NCBI GenBank assembly: GCA_017509065.1
Contig: JAFWQM010000134.1
Span: 1-64,000, forward strand
Direction of reading: 5' to 3'
From: Clostridia bacterium
Lineage (GTDB): Bacteria > Bacillota_A > Clostridia > Christensenellales > Aristaeellaceae
DNA: 64,000 bases
Shown here: positions 8,840 to 16,924 of the stretch, in pieces
Layout: each line of letters starts with the position of its first letter
How positions within the stretch are numbered: the stretch's first letter is position 1
Notes under the pieces: generated by a model
Databases searched by the model: none
What the model was told of the DNA's origin: nothing
Seen by the model: only the letters and a program-made list of their open reading frames with translations
Position numbers and translations under genes: made by a program

Positions 8840-9343
8840 TCAGTTCGGCAGTGTGTCCACGGGGTCGCCCGTTCCGGGGGATCGCAAAGCGTATGACGGT
8901 TCGGATTCGGGAGGAAGCTGGATCTCTTCCAGGTCGCGGGCAAGGATTCGGGCCGTGTCCTCCTGCTCGGTGACAGGCTGTTCCTCCTGTTCGCTAATCG
9001 GTTCTGAGGAGGCGGCTTGCTGCGCTTCTCCGGCTTTTGCTTGTTCCCGCTTCATCCATTCGCTGGCCCGCAAATAGTTTTCTTCCCTGCCCTGCCAGAG
9101 AAGCACCCTGCCATCTGAGGCAACTAAAATTGGAAAACCGCCGTTCCCCGTCAGCATCGCCTGTCCATTGCCGTCCGCAGTCTGTTCGTCCAGTTTTTCC
9201 GCGCCATCGTCCAGTAAGGCGTACAGAATACATTGCTTTCCCGGCGCAAGGCCGCGAATGTGAATCTCCTTTTTCTCTCCCAACTCCCGGCAATGTCCCG
9301 CCGCGCCGCCGCGTCCGTGCAGGATTTCAAATCCAAACGCCAC
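8840..9343 (-). CDS. hypothetical protein with acidic C-terminal tail
   Basis: A 167-residue protein I do not recognise. It starts at GTG 9343, behind AAGGGGG. Residues 1-~85 look like one compact beta-rich domain (EIHIRGLAPGKQCILYALLD, GNGGFPILVASDGRVLLWQG). The rest is low-complexity and rich in Glu, Gln, Ala and Ser, probably disordered. It has no signal peptide or membrane segment. It converges on the helicase gene (12 bases apart) and diverges from surE, so it is probably the first chromosomal gene beyond the island. Codon use matches its neighbours. Confidence 0.6.
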   Translation of the reverse strand: MAFGFEILHGRGGAAGHCRELGEKKEIHIRGLAPGKQCILYALLDDGAEKLDEQTADGNGQAMLTGNGGFPILVASDGRVLLWQGREENYLRASEWMKREQAKAGEAQQAASSEPISEQEEQPVTEQEDTARILARDLEEIQLPPESEPSYALRSPGTGDPVDTLPN

Positions 9344-9379
9344 GCGAACGCCCCCTTTCCTTTTCTCCTTATCCTATGC

Positions 9380-9408
9380 TTGCGCCAGGCGGATATTTCC
9401 GCTATAAT
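9380..9408 (+). promoter_or_regulatory. promoter of surE
   Basis: TTGCGC (9380-9385), a 17-base spacer and a perfect TATAAT (9403-9408) lie about 78 bases upstream of the proposed surE start. Confidence 0.75.
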
Positions 9409-9485
9409 AGAAAATGAGGAAGGATGCGCAGCGCTTCCTCCCGTTCACCGAGATCAGCATGTACCTCAAAGAAGGAGGCGTTTTT

Positions 9486-10262
9486 TTGCACATTCTGGTT
9501 ACTAATGATGACGGCATCCATTCCGTAGGCATCAAAGCCCTGGCTGATGCGGCTGTCCGGCGCGGGCATAAAGTGACCGTTACCGGCCCGAGCAGCCAAT
9601 GCAGCGCCAACAGCCAGCACATCACCCTGATCGCGCCGCTGCTGGTGCATGAAATCCCCTGGGACGGGGCAAGGGCTTATTCTGTGGAAGGCACGCCCAC
9701 GGACTGCACCCGCATTGCGCCGTTCATCGTGGACGAGCCGTTTGATTACTGCCTCTCCGGCATTAACAACGGCGAGAACGCGGGCAGCGCGGTGTATTAC
9801 AGCGGTACCGTCGCCGCCGCGCGGGAGGCGGCCATGTGCTATATCCCATCCATGGCCGTGTCCATCATGCCCAAGGCTGATGACGCCATGCGGGCAAACC
9901 TGGCCGATCTGGCCGTGCGAATGGCGGAGCATTTTCAGCAGATCAAACTGCCGCGTTTCGGCTTCATCAACCTGAACGCCCCCGCCATTCCGCCTGAGGA
10001 ACTCAAGGGCCTGAAGCTCTGCCCCCTCAGCCGGGCGTATTATGTGGACGGCTACGAAAAGCGGGTCAGTCCCCTGGGGCAGACCTATTTCTGGCTCACC
10101 GCCAGCGACACGTCCGAAGTGCCCATGGAGCAGCCCGAGGAAGGCAGCGACTACTACTGGCTCCGCCGGGGCTATATCACCTGCACCTTCCTGGGGGACT
10201 TTACGGACTTTAACCGGGAGTGCGGGAACCTGTTTTCCGGGTTCATGGAAGAACTAAAATAA
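9486..10262 (+). CDS. surE: 5'/3'-nucleotidase SurE
   Basis: A 258-residue SurE family phosphatase acting on nucleoside monophosphates in the cytoplasm. The metal-binding N-terminus HILVTNDDGI gives Asp8-Asp9, and the family motifs SGINNGENAGSAVYYSGTV and SMAVS are present. The start is taken as TTG 9486 because AAGGAGG lies 8 bases before it and this gives the usual SurE N-terminus. An ATG farther upstream (9414) would add an unlikely 24-residue leader. Length is normal for the family. The stop codon overlaps the left arm of an inverted-repeat element. Confidence 0.93.
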   Translation: MHILVTNDDGIHSVGIKALADAAVRRGHKVTVTGPSSQCSANSQHITLIAPLLVHEIPWDGARAYSVEGTPTDCTRIAPFIVDEPFDYCLSGINNGENAGSAVYYSGTVAAAREAAMCYIPSMAVSIMPKADDAMRANLADLAVRMAEHFQQIKLPRFGFINLNAPAIPPEELKGLKLCPLSRAYYVDGYEKRVSPLGQTYFWLTASDTSEVPMEQPEEGSDYYWLRRGYITCTFLGDFTDFNRECGNLFSGFMEELK

Positions 10263-10512
10263 GGAGAGACAATAAAGTACAGATGATTTAGTGAATGTGA
10301 TTCAAGAGTCAATACTCATCAAGTATGGAATAGTGGTTTTCATAAATTATTCTCTTTGTGTTTTATTTGGTATTATTTTTTCTATTGAAGCACCTGGCAA
10401 GAGACACTCACGATACGCAGGGAGAAAGTACGGTAAGGTTTCTTAAACTAATTTATGAATTTCTAAAAGAAGCGTAGATAAAGTAAATACATCTGTACTC
10501 TGCACTCTCCTT
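10261..10512. mobile_element. AT-rich element with terminal inverted repeats (MITE-like)
   Basis: The left end AAGGAGAG (10261-10268) plus AGTACAGATG (10276-10285) is inverted at the right end as CATCTGTACT (10490-10499) plus CTCTCCTT (10505-10512), giving two matched blocks of 8 and 10 bp with a slightly different spacer. The inside is much more AT-rich than the surrounding GC-rich chromosome and holds one short open frame. It begins on the last two bases of the surE stop codon. It may be a small non-autonomous transposable element, or a transcribed long stem. No clear target duplication could be fixed. Confidence 0.5.
10291..10446 (+). CDS. possible small membrane protein inside the inverted-repeat element
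   Basis: A 51-codon frame from GTG 10291 (or GTG 10297). It has one hydrophobic stretch (IVVFINYSLCVLFGIIFSI) followed by a strongly basic tail (PGKRHSRYAGRKYGK). That layout is seen in small membrane peptides, including some type I toxins, but the sequence matches no family I know. No good ribosome-binding site is placed at the start. Confidence is low; it could be chance in AT-rich DNA. Confidence 0.3.
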   Translation: MNVIQESILIKYGIVVFINYSLCVLFGIIFSIEAPGKRHSRYAGRKYGKVS

Positions 10513-10557
10513 AATAATTCTCATCCAATTCATCCGGGTTAGGAGATAAATCAATCC

Positions 10558-11808
10558 ATGACACCCTCCATCATTGTGATCGGCGGCGGGGCAGCGGGGA
10601 TGCTGGCCGCGCTGTTCGCGGCGCGGGGCGGCGCGAAGGTGACGCTGCTGGAAAAGAACGAAAAGCTGGGGAAGAAGGTTTATATCACCGGGAAGGGCCG
10701 CTGCAATGTGACCAACACATGCGAGGACGTGGAAGAATTTCTGCGCGAGGTGCCCCGGAATCCCCGGTTTCTGTACAGCGCCCTCAGGTTTTTGGGCCCC
10801 TTCGATATGCTTTCCCTGCTCCGCGACCTGGGCTGCGAAACGAAAATCGAGCGGGGACGAAGAGCGTTTCCCGTGTCCGACCACGCCAGCGACGTAACCA
10901 AGGCTCTGGAAAAAGGGCTGCGCCAGGCGGGCGCGGATATCCGGCTGCATTGCGAAGTGAAACGGATTCTAACAGAAGAAAACCGCGTCACCGGCGTGGA
11001 ATTGGCCGATGGGCGAATTCTGCCCGCTTCCGCCGTGATCGTATGCAGCGGTGGGGTGAGCTACCCTTCCACTGGCTCCACCGGCGACGGGCTGAAATGG
11101 GCACGGGAGATGGGCATGTCCGTCTCCCCCACGCTGCCTTCGCTGGTAGGCTTGCGGACGAAAGAAACCTGGCCCACGGAATTGCAGGGATTAACGCTAA
11201 AAAATGTTTGCCTAAATGGGGTCAGTTGTGGTAAAATAATTTATTCTGAATTGGGTGAATTGCTCTTCACTCATTTTGGCATTTCCGGGCCGCTGGCCAT
11301 CGAGCTGTCCAGCCATCTCCCGGAAAGCGGCAAGGCGGAAGCCGCGCTGAACTTAAAGCCCGGCCTGACCCGGGAACAGTTGGATCAGCGCTTGACGCGG
11401 GAGCTTACCGCGGCGGGGAAAAAGCAATTGTCCACCGTGCTGCAAACGCTGCTGCCCGCGCGCTTTGCGGCGCTGTTCCCGGCGCTCTGCGGCCTGGACG
11501 GAAAGACGCCGTGCAGCCAGGTGTCCGCCAAAATGCGCGGCGCCATCGCTGACAATCTGCAAGCCTTGCCCCTGACCGTCATCGGCACCCGGCCCATTGA
11601 CGAAGCCATCATCACGCGGGGCGGTGTGGACGTGAAGGGCGTCAGCCCGAACACCATGGAAAGCAAGGCGGTGAAAGGGCTGTACTTCGCCGGGGAGGTG
11701 CTGGACGTGGACGCGCACACCGGCGGCTACAACCTGCAAATCGCCTGGAGCACCGGCGCGCTGGCGGGCAAAAGCGCCGCCGAGGCGTGGAAAGGAAGCG
11801 GCTTATGA
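10558..11808 (+). CDS. HI0933/YhiN-family FAD-binding oxidoreductase
   Basis: A 416-residue flavoprotein of the HI0933-like (YhiN, 'aminoacetone oxidase family') group. The dinucleotide-binding motif IVIGGGAAGMLAA starts at residue 6, with LLEKNEKLGKKVYITGKGRC just after, and the family's C-terminal GEVLDVDAHTGGYNLQIAWSTG closes the FAD site. ATG 10558 follows GGTTAGGAGAT. The substrate of this family is not established. It overlaps the next gene by four bases (ATGA), so the two form an operon. Confidence 0.88.
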   Translation: MTPSIIVIGGGAAGMLAALFAARGGAKVTLLEKNEKLGKKVYITGKGRCNVTNTCEDVEEFLREVPRNPRFLYSALRFLGPFDMLSLLRDLGCETKIERGRRAFPVSDHASDVTKALEKGLRQAGADIRLHCEVKRILTEENRVTGVELADGRILPASAVIVCSGGVSYPSTGSTGDGLKWAREMGMSVSPTLPSLVGLRTKETWPTELQGLTLKNVCLNGVSCGKIIYSELGELLFTHFGISGPLAIELSSHLPESGKAEAALNLKPGLTREQLDQRLTRELTAAGKKQLSTVLQTLLPARFAALFPALCGLDGKTPCSQVSAKMRGAIADNLQALPLTVIGTRPIDEAIITRGGVDVKGVSPNTMESKAVKGLYFAGEVLDVDAHTGGYNLQIAWSTGALAGKSAAEAWKGSGL

Positions 11809-12152
11809 GCACGAACCTTGCGCTGAGCCTCAACCTAATTTTGATTGGCTCGGTCTTTCTGATCTTCGCCGTCATCTTCGCGGTCAAAAAGGAAAAAGCC
11901 TGCAAGCTGATCAACGGGTTCAATTTCTTTACGGCTGAGCAGCAGGCAAAGTACGACCGCGCCCGCATCGTGCAGGACTACTTTAAGCTGTTCAGGCTCG
12001 TCGGCGTCATTCTGTTCGTCGGCGCAGCGCTGTGCCTGTGGCTGGGCTGGTGGGCTTACATTCCCTCTCTCGCCTTGATGCTCTTCCTGACCCTGCGCGA
12101 TTTTCGCTGGGACGCGGAAAAAGCGTTTGAAAAATACAAGCTCGATCCCTAA
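11805..12152 (+). CDS. DUF3784-type small membrane protein
   Basis: A 115-residue protein with three hydrophobic segments (residues ~5-25, 60-80 and 80-97). The middle NGFNFFTAEQQAKYDRARI is typical of the DUF3784 family, whose function is unknown. The start ATG 11805 overlaps the stop of the flavoprotein gene. A longer frame reaching back to 11787 is possible but would ignore that coupled start. A dispersed hairpin repeat begins right at its stop codon. Confidence 0.72.
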   Translation: MSTNLALSLNLILIGSVFLIFAVIFAVKKEKACKLINGFNFFTAEQQAKYDRARIVQDYFKLFRLVGVILFVGAALCLWLGWWAYIPSLALMLFLTLRDFRWDAEKAFEKYKLDP

Positions 12153-12330
12153 CCCGGAAAAACCGGAGGAGTTTTCTGGGGGAAACCGCTCTTTGGAGGC
12201 CAAAGATTGCCTTCCCCTCGCAGGGGAAGGTGGCGCGAAGCGCCGGATGAGGTCTATCCCCCAGACCCCCTTCCGAGAAAGCCATAATAAGGGTTTCAGT
12301 CTTTTTGCCAATTTACGAAGGTTTTTGCTT
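12153..12330. repeat. dispersed hairpin repeat, copy A, with a second repeat nested in it
   Basis: The outer part matches copy C at 40134-40272 almost base for base (CTGGGGGAAACCGCTCTTTG..., then CCCCCAGACCCCCTTCCGAG and AAAGCCATA). The right arm of the hairpin found in copies B and C is replaced by about 50 bases (12206-12257) with their own palindromes: CTTCCCC/GGGGAAG and GGCGC/GCGCC. This looks like one repeat inserted into another. It fills the gap before the exonuclease gene. Confidence 0.75.
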
Positions 12331-12363
12331 GTAAGTGTCTAATTACCAAAGGAGACGTTCCCC

Positions 12364-13314
12364 ATGCAATATATCATCCTGGACCTGGAATGGAACCAGC
12401 CCATCTCCTACCGTTCCCCCGCTTTCAAGAGCGTGGGGGCCAAGCTGCTGTTTGAAATGATTCAGATCGGCGCGGTGAAGGTGGACGAAAGCTTCCAGGT
12501 GGTGGATTCGTTTTCCCAGCTCATCCAGCCCCAGCATTACGTGCGGCTGCATCCGCGCATTTCACGCATCACCCATATCACCCAGGACGATCTTGCCGAC
12601 GCCCCGAACTTCAACGAGGCCATGGCCGCCTTCGCTCAGTGGTGCGGGGAGGATTATGTGCTGCTCACCTGGGGCTGCGACGACATTTCCGTGCTGGCTC
12701 AGAACATGGCGTTCTTCAAATGCGAAACCCAACTGCCCAAATTCTATGACGCCCAGCAGCTTTTCGGCGAAGTGACCGGCAACGCCAAGGAGCGAAAGGG
12801 GTTAAAGGCCGCCATGGAGCAGCTGGAAATTGTGCCGGACGAGGAAGCCATGCCCTTCCACAACGCGGTGAACGACGCTTATTACACCGCGCTGGTGTTC
12901 GCCAAAATGCCCGACCCGGCCAAGGTGCTGAACTATCCGCAAAGTCCCCGGAAACTGCAGCACCTGGACCGCGCCAAGCGTGAATGCATCGCCATCCTGC
13001 GCGTGCGTTCCATAAAGGACGCCATGAAGAGCGCCGCCGCCATGAACCCGCCCTGCCCCATTTGCGGCAAGCGCATGGAGGTGCCGGAAGGATACGTGCT
13101 GCAGAAGAACGACCAATACATGGCCCTGGCCGACTGCGCTCAGCACGGCCTGGCCTTCGTGAAGCTGGCCTTCGGCAAAAACGACGAGGGCAAGCGCATC
13201 ATGACCCGTTCCTCCTCCCTCTCCGACGAGCAAAGCCCCGCCTACGTCCACACCAAGCATTTGCAGTGGGCGCGGAAGGTGGCGGCGCAGGAGGGGGAAG
13301 GGATGAGGGAATAG
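12364..13314 (+). CDS. DEDDh 3'-5' exonuclease with C-terminal zinc ribbon
   Basis: A 316-residue exonuclease of the RNase T/DnaQ fold. ExoI motif YIILDLEW gives Asp7 and Glu9, WGCDDIS carries the ExoII Asp region, and HNAVNDAYYTAL has the ExoIII His and Asp, as in KapD/ERI1-like enzymes. After about residue 225 a CPICGKRM motif suggests a small zinc-binding module. The start ATG follows AAAGGAG. The last codons (GGG ATG AGG GAA TAG) lie inside an AGGGAATAGGGATTA-type repeat, which thus supplies the stop codon. The substrate (RNA or DNA) cannot be told from sequence. Confidence 0.85.
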   Translation: MQYIILDLEWNQPISYRSPAFKSVGAKLLFEMIQIGAVKVDESFQVVDSFSQLIQPQHYVRLHPRISRITHITQDDLADAPNFNEAMAAFAQWCGEDYVLLTWGCDDISVLAQNMAFFKCETQLPKFYDAQQLFGEVTGNAKERKGLKAAMEQLEIVPDEEAMPFHNAVNDAYYTALVFAKMPDPAKVLNYPQSPRKLQHLDRAKRECIAILRVRSIKDAMKSAAAMNPPCPICGKRMEVPEGYVLQKNDQYMALADCAQHGLAFVKLAFGKNDEGKRIMTRSSSLSDEQSPAYVHTKHLQWARKVAAQEGEGMRE

Positions 13315-13423
13315 GGATTACAGAAGCTGGAATTGCAGCTTCCGTGATTCTATTCTCTCAATAGTTTTTTCTTGTTCCTATTGTCTACTGCCTATTGCCT
13401 GATCCCTAATCCCTCAACTCCCT
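13303..13423. repeat. GGGATTAGGG-type repeat, inverted pair 1
   Basis: The left arm GGATGAGGGAATAGGGATTA ends near 13320. The inverted arm, GCCTGATCCCTAATCCCT and a further CCCT, lies at 13396-13423. They flank about 75 bases of AT-rich spacer and could form an imperfect stem downstream of the exonuclease. The same motif recurs at 32880, 40281, 43274 and 59790. Confidence 0.65.
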
Positions 13424-13441
13424 CCCCGAAAGGAGCATCCC

Positions 13442-15088
13442 ATGATCATTTCCATGCTGGGAAAAGAACAGTCCTTCGCCGCCCCGGCGACCGTGCGGGA
13501 CATTATCGAAGCCATGGCCCCGGAATACAGCAAAACCGCCCTGGGCTGCTTCTGCGGCGGGAAAGCGCTGGAGCTTGGGGAAACCGTGAATGAGGACAGC
13601 GCCCTGCATCCCATCACCTTCCAGAACGAGGAAGGACGCAGGATCTATGAGCGCTCCCTTCGCTTCGTGCTGCTGCTGGCAATGCACCGCGTGATGCCGG
13701 AAAGCGACGTGCGCATTGAGCACTCCATCGGCTATGGGGTGTATATGCGCCTGCTGGACAGGGACGCCGACCAGCAGACTGTGGACACGCTGCAAGCGGA
13801 AATGGAAACAATCGTGGCGGAAGACCTGCCCTTCACACGTGAACGGTGGAGCCGCGACAGGGCGATCGCGTATTTTATGGAAACCGGCCACGTGGATAAA
13901 ACGCGGCTGCTGGCTTACCGGCCTTATGATTATTTTCCCATGTATCTGTGCGGCGGCATCGCGGAATACTTTTACGGGATCATGCTGCCCTCCACGGGCT
14001 ATGTGTCCGCGTTCCGCCTGCGCTTGCAGGGAGAAGGCATGGTGCTGCAAATGCCTTCTCCGGACGATCCCGCCCAGGCTTCGCCGTTTAAATCCCTGCC
14101 CAAGATCCTGGATTCCTTTGCCCAGTCCAACCGCTGGTGCGACATTTTAGGCTGCATGAACGCCGCCGATCTGAACGACATGATCGTCTGCGGCGAGCTT
14201 CCGCAGTTCATCCGCGTGAATGAAGCGCTGCATGACCAGTCCATCGGCGAGATCGCGCAGGGCGTGTGTCAGAAAAAAGCCAAAGCCGTGTTCGTGGCCG
14301 GGCCCTCGTCCAGCGGCAAGACCACCTTTTCCAACCGGCTGTGCATCCATTTAAGAGTGCTGGGCTTAAAGCCTGTGCTGGTATCGTTGGATGATTTTTA
14401 CCTGGACCGCGACGCGCTTCCTTTGGAAGCCGACGGCCAGCCTGACCTGGAGGCCCTCTCCGCTCTGGACGTGCCGCTGCTCAGAAGCTGCGTTGCGGGG
14501 CTGCTTCGGGGTAAAAAGGTGATGATGCCTCGCTTCGATTTTAAATTCAGCATGCGCGAGAAGGAAATGTATCCCCTGCAGCTGTTTGACGACCAGATCC
14601 TGGTGATGGAGGGCATCCACGGCCTGAACCCCGCGCTGCACGAGGGCTTTGACCCGCATCTGATTTGCAAGGTATACATCAGCGAGCTGGCTTGCCTGAA
14701 CCTGGACCACCACAACCGCATCCGCACCACCGACGCGCGGCTGCTGCGGCGCATCGTGCGCGATCACCAGTTTCGCAACACGCTGCCGGAAGAAACGCTG
14801 AACATGTGGAACAGCGTGCGCCGGGGCGAGGAAAAGTGGATTTTTCCCTATCAGGAGCAGGCGGACTTCGTGTTCAACTCCGCGCTGCATTACGAGCTGG
14901 CCGTGCTGAAACGGTACGCTTATGAGCTGCTGAAGGAAATCCCGCCGGAAAATCCGGTGCATCTGAGCTCCCGGCGGCTGCTGAAAATCCTTCATTATAT
15001 TCTGCCCGCCACCGACGAAGCCATGCGCGACATTCCGCCGCTGTCGCTGCTGCGGGAGTTCATTGGCGGCTGTACGCTGTATCAGTGA
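13442..15088 (+). CDS. TGS-domain uridine kinase-like nucleoside kinase
   Basis: A 548-residue protein with three parts: an N-terminal TGS-like domain (~1-60), a threonyl-tRNA-synthetase-like second domain (~60-230, with MHRVMPESDVRIEHSIGYGV) and a C-terminal uridine-kinase-type P-loop kinase. Walker A GPSSSGKTTF lies near residue 287, followed by VSLDDFYLDRDALPLEADG and VMEGIHGLNPAL. This architecture is common in Clostridia and is annotated as nucleoside kinase; it presumably phosphorylates uridine or cytidine. The start follows AAAGGAGCATCCC. It is a full-length example of the family. Confidence 0.88.
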   Translation: MIISMLGKEQSFAAPATVRDIIEAMAPEYSKTALGCFCGGKALELGETVNEDSALHPITFQNEEGRRIYERSLRFVLLLAMHRVMPESDVRIEHSIGYGVYMRLLDRDADQQTVDTLQAEMETIVAEDLPFTRERWSRDRAIAYFMETGHVDKTRLLAYRPYDYFPMYLCGGIAEYFYGIMLPSTGYVSAFRLRLQGEGMVLQMPSPDDPAQASPFKSLPKILDSFAQSNRWCDILGCMNAADLNDMIVCGELPQFIRVNEALHDQSIGEIAQGVCQKKAKAVFVAGPSSSGKTTFSNRLCIHLRVLGLKPVLVSLDDFYLDRDALPLEADGQPDLEALSALDVPLLRSCVAGLLRGKKVMMPRFDFKFSMREKEMYPLQLFDDQILVMEGIHGLNPALHEGFDPHLICKVYISELACLNLDHHNRIRTTDARLLRRIVRDHQFRNTLPEETLNMWNSVRRGEEKWIFPYQEQADFVFNSALHYELAVLKRYAYELLKEIPPENPVHLSSRRLLKILHYILPATDEAMRDIPPLSLLREFIGGCTLYQ

Positions 15089-15094
15089 GGCAAT

Positions 15095-15658
15095 ATGAAA
15101 GAAAAGAAATCAGGATTCCTGTTTCCGTTCATCGTTCTTTTCTATACGGTTATCACTGTTGCCTTAGCGCTCCTGTTGGCTGTTTCCATCATCAAAGCTG
15201 TAAAAACAAGGCAGCAATGGCTGGATAAACAACCACCTCGGCTGAATGAAGAGTACATATTTTCCATCGTTCAGGATCACGCGGATACCATCATGGCGGA
15301 CATTCAGAATAACGATTACGCTCAGACGCTTGCGCTGTTCGACGGTTTTGAGAAGAAGCCCGACATTCTGAAGGAAGATGGCTGCGTATTCTTTGACTGT
15401 TACGGTTTGGGTTTCGGCCCATCCACGGTATATGGAGGCTTCTATTATGTCCCTTGGGACGGCCCCGCGCCTGTCGCCGGGATCGAGCCGCCATGGGTTG
15501 GCTATTTATCCATCTCCGGCGAAGAATTGATCCAGTATCTGGAACTGGAAGGGAACGGCTTCATCTGGAGAGAGAAAAGTGTGTCGCCCGGCGGAGACAA
15601 CGAATACTACACGGAAAAAATCTGTGATTATTTCTGGTATTACCGGCTCGATTACTGA
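15095..15658 (+). CDS. hypothetical single-pass membrane protein
   Basis: A 187-residue protein starting 6 bases after the kinase stop, behind GTGAGGC. It has one N-terminal membrane segment (residues ~9-32, FPFIVLFYTVITVALALLLA) after a lysine-rich start, so the rest probably faces outward. The outer part is Tyr/Trp/Gly-rich (YGGFYYVPWDGPAP) and acidic. It resembles small hypothetical proteins with a short-lipoprotein-like layout but lacks a lipobox Cys. I do not recognise the family. Confidence 0.6.
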   Translation: MKEKKSGFLFPFIVLFYTVITVALALLLAVSIIKAVKTRQQWLDKQPPRLNEEYIFSIVQDHADTIMADIQNNDYAQTLALFDGFEKKPDILKEDGCVFFDCYGLGFGPSTVYGGFYYVPWDGPAPVAGIEPPWVGYLSISGEELIQYLELEGNGFIWREKSVSPGGDNEYYTEKICDYFWYYRLDY

Positions 15659-15728
15659 CAACAAAAAATAATCAGCTAATCGAAAGACTTCCTTTCTTAA
15701 ATCAACAAAAAATTCCCTCTGATAAATC

Positions 15729-15765
15729 ATCGCCTCCCTGCGCACAATAGCCGCGAGGAGGCGAT
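15729..15765 (+). promoter_or_regulatory. hairpin covering the ribosome-binding site of the next gene
   Basis: ATCGCCTCC (15729-15737) is complementary to GGAGGCGAT (15757-15765). The second arm contains the GGAGG ribosome-binding site of the lipoprotein gene starting at 15771. The hairpin would hide the site and could reduce or regulate translation. It could also be a terminator relic of the gene before it, but no T-run follows. Confidence 0.45.
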
Positions 15766-15770
15766 TTGCT

Positions 15771-16343
15771 ATGAATAAAGCTCTTTTGATTCTGATGCTG
15801 GCGGCTGCGGCGGCCCTGCTGCTCACCGGCTGCGCCAGCAGCGCGGACACCCTGCCATCCCCCACGCCGGGAACCAACAACGTAACAATTCAGCCGCTGC
15901 TTCCCGACATGAACGGCAATAACGGCATGGACATGAACGCGGGCGCTACGGCCATGCCAGGCGGCACCGCGCAGCCCATGAACGACGGCAGCACGATGAC
16001 TGCGGAAAGCGCAAAGCAGGCGGCGCAGGCCATGAAGGAAGCCGTCATGAAGCTGAGCGAAGTGGACGAAGCCTGGGTCGTGCCCATGGGGGACACCGCG
16101 CTGGTGGGCTTGAAGTTCAACACCCAGTACCAGGGTGGGGTGGACGACAGGCTGAAAAAGATGGTGCTGACCCGCGTGCAGAGCGTGGACAAGGCCATCA
16201 CAAAGGTGGCGGTCACGGACAGCGCCGCGCTGGTGACGGGAATCCGTACGCTGGCTGAAACGCTGAAAGGCGCGTCAACCCTGGACGACGTGAACGCCAA
16301 GGCGGAAGAAATGCTCAAACAGCTGACGGTGTATACCGAATGA
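15771..16343 (+). CDS. YhcN/YlaJ-type sporulation lipoprotein
   Basis: A 190-residue lipoprotein. The signal peptide ends in the lipobox LLTGC (Cys22). A Pro/Thr/Met/Asn-rich linker follows (residues ~25-80), then a domain with ESAKQAAQAMKEAVMKLSEV and AWVVPMGDTALVGLKF and a final helix. This is the layout of the YhcN/YlaJ family of spore and cortex lipoproteins, which argues that the host sporulates or descends from sporulators. Its start codon lies just after the sequestering hairpin, and its stop overlaps the next start (ATGA). Confidence 0.72.
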   Translation: MNKALLILMLAAAAALLLTGCASSADTLPSPTPGTNNVTIQPLLPDMNGNNGMDMNAGATAMPGGTAQPMNDGSTMTAESAKQAAQAMKEAVMKLSEVDEAWVVPMGDTALVGLKFNTQYQGGVDDRLKKMVLTRVQSVDKAITKVAVTDSAALVTGIRTLAETLKGASTLDDVNAKAEEMLKQLTVYTE

Positions 16344-16771
16344 TGGAAAACGCCGCCCGCGCACGAAAATGGATGCTCCTGGCAGCGCCGGCGATGGCTC
16401 TGTCCGGAGCGCTTTTCGGCGCGGTCGGCGCGGCAGCGGGGCTGGCCCTGTGGCTGGGGCTCGGCCTGCTGCTGGACGGCGGCAATGGACGGATCAAACT
16501 GTACCCCAAACAGCGGCGGATGAAGATCTACCGGCTGTTTTTGGGGTATTCCTTTTGCGTTTTCTGCCTTACAGGATTCTGCGCGACAGGAAAACTGCTG
16601 CTCGACCAAGGCCTGTCATCCCTTTCTGATTTCCTGCTTCTGCTGGGCAGCATCTTCTTAAGCCTCCCGCTCGGCACATCGGCGGCGAAATGGCCGCTGC
16701 GCAGGCGGACCGCCACGCTCCTCAGCGTCGGTTTTCAGGGACTGTTCATTCTCTTTTTCCTATTCGTATAA
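16340..16771 (+). CDS. hypothetical four-segment membrane protein
   Basis: A 143-residue protein with about four hydrophobic stretches (residues ~12-46, 68-85, 95-112 and 125-143), linked by basic loops such as YPKQRRMKIYR and RRRTA. ATG 16340 overlaps the lipoprotein stop, so it is co-expressed with it. No family is recognised. The pairing with a sporulation-type lipoprotein is the only hint at function. Confidence 0.6.
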   Translation: MMENAARARKWMLLAAPAMALSGALFGAVGAAAGLALWLGLGLLLDGGNGRIKLYPKQRRMKIYRLFLGYSFCVFCLTGFCATGKLLLDQGLSSLSDFLLLLGSIFLSLPLGTSAAKWPLRRRTATLLSVGFQGLFILFFLFV

Positions 16772-16843
16772 AGCAGCATTCGATCATCCGAAGCGTGACA
16801 CGCGAATAACAGGAAACGTCCATTTTTTATCCATGGAATACCC

Positions 16844-16872
16844 TTGCATTCTTTTTTTGATTGTGCGATAAT
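16844..16872 (+). promoter_or_regulatory. promoter of the esterase-GH43 operon
   Basis: TTGCAT (16844-16849), a 17-base T-rich spacer and GATAAT (16867-16872) lie about 50 bases upstream of the esterase start. No operator palindrome was obvious. Confidence 0.6.
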
Positions 16873-16924
16873 GAAAGCAAGAGGCAATCATGATAAAATG
16901 GATAACGACAAAGGAGGATGCGTC

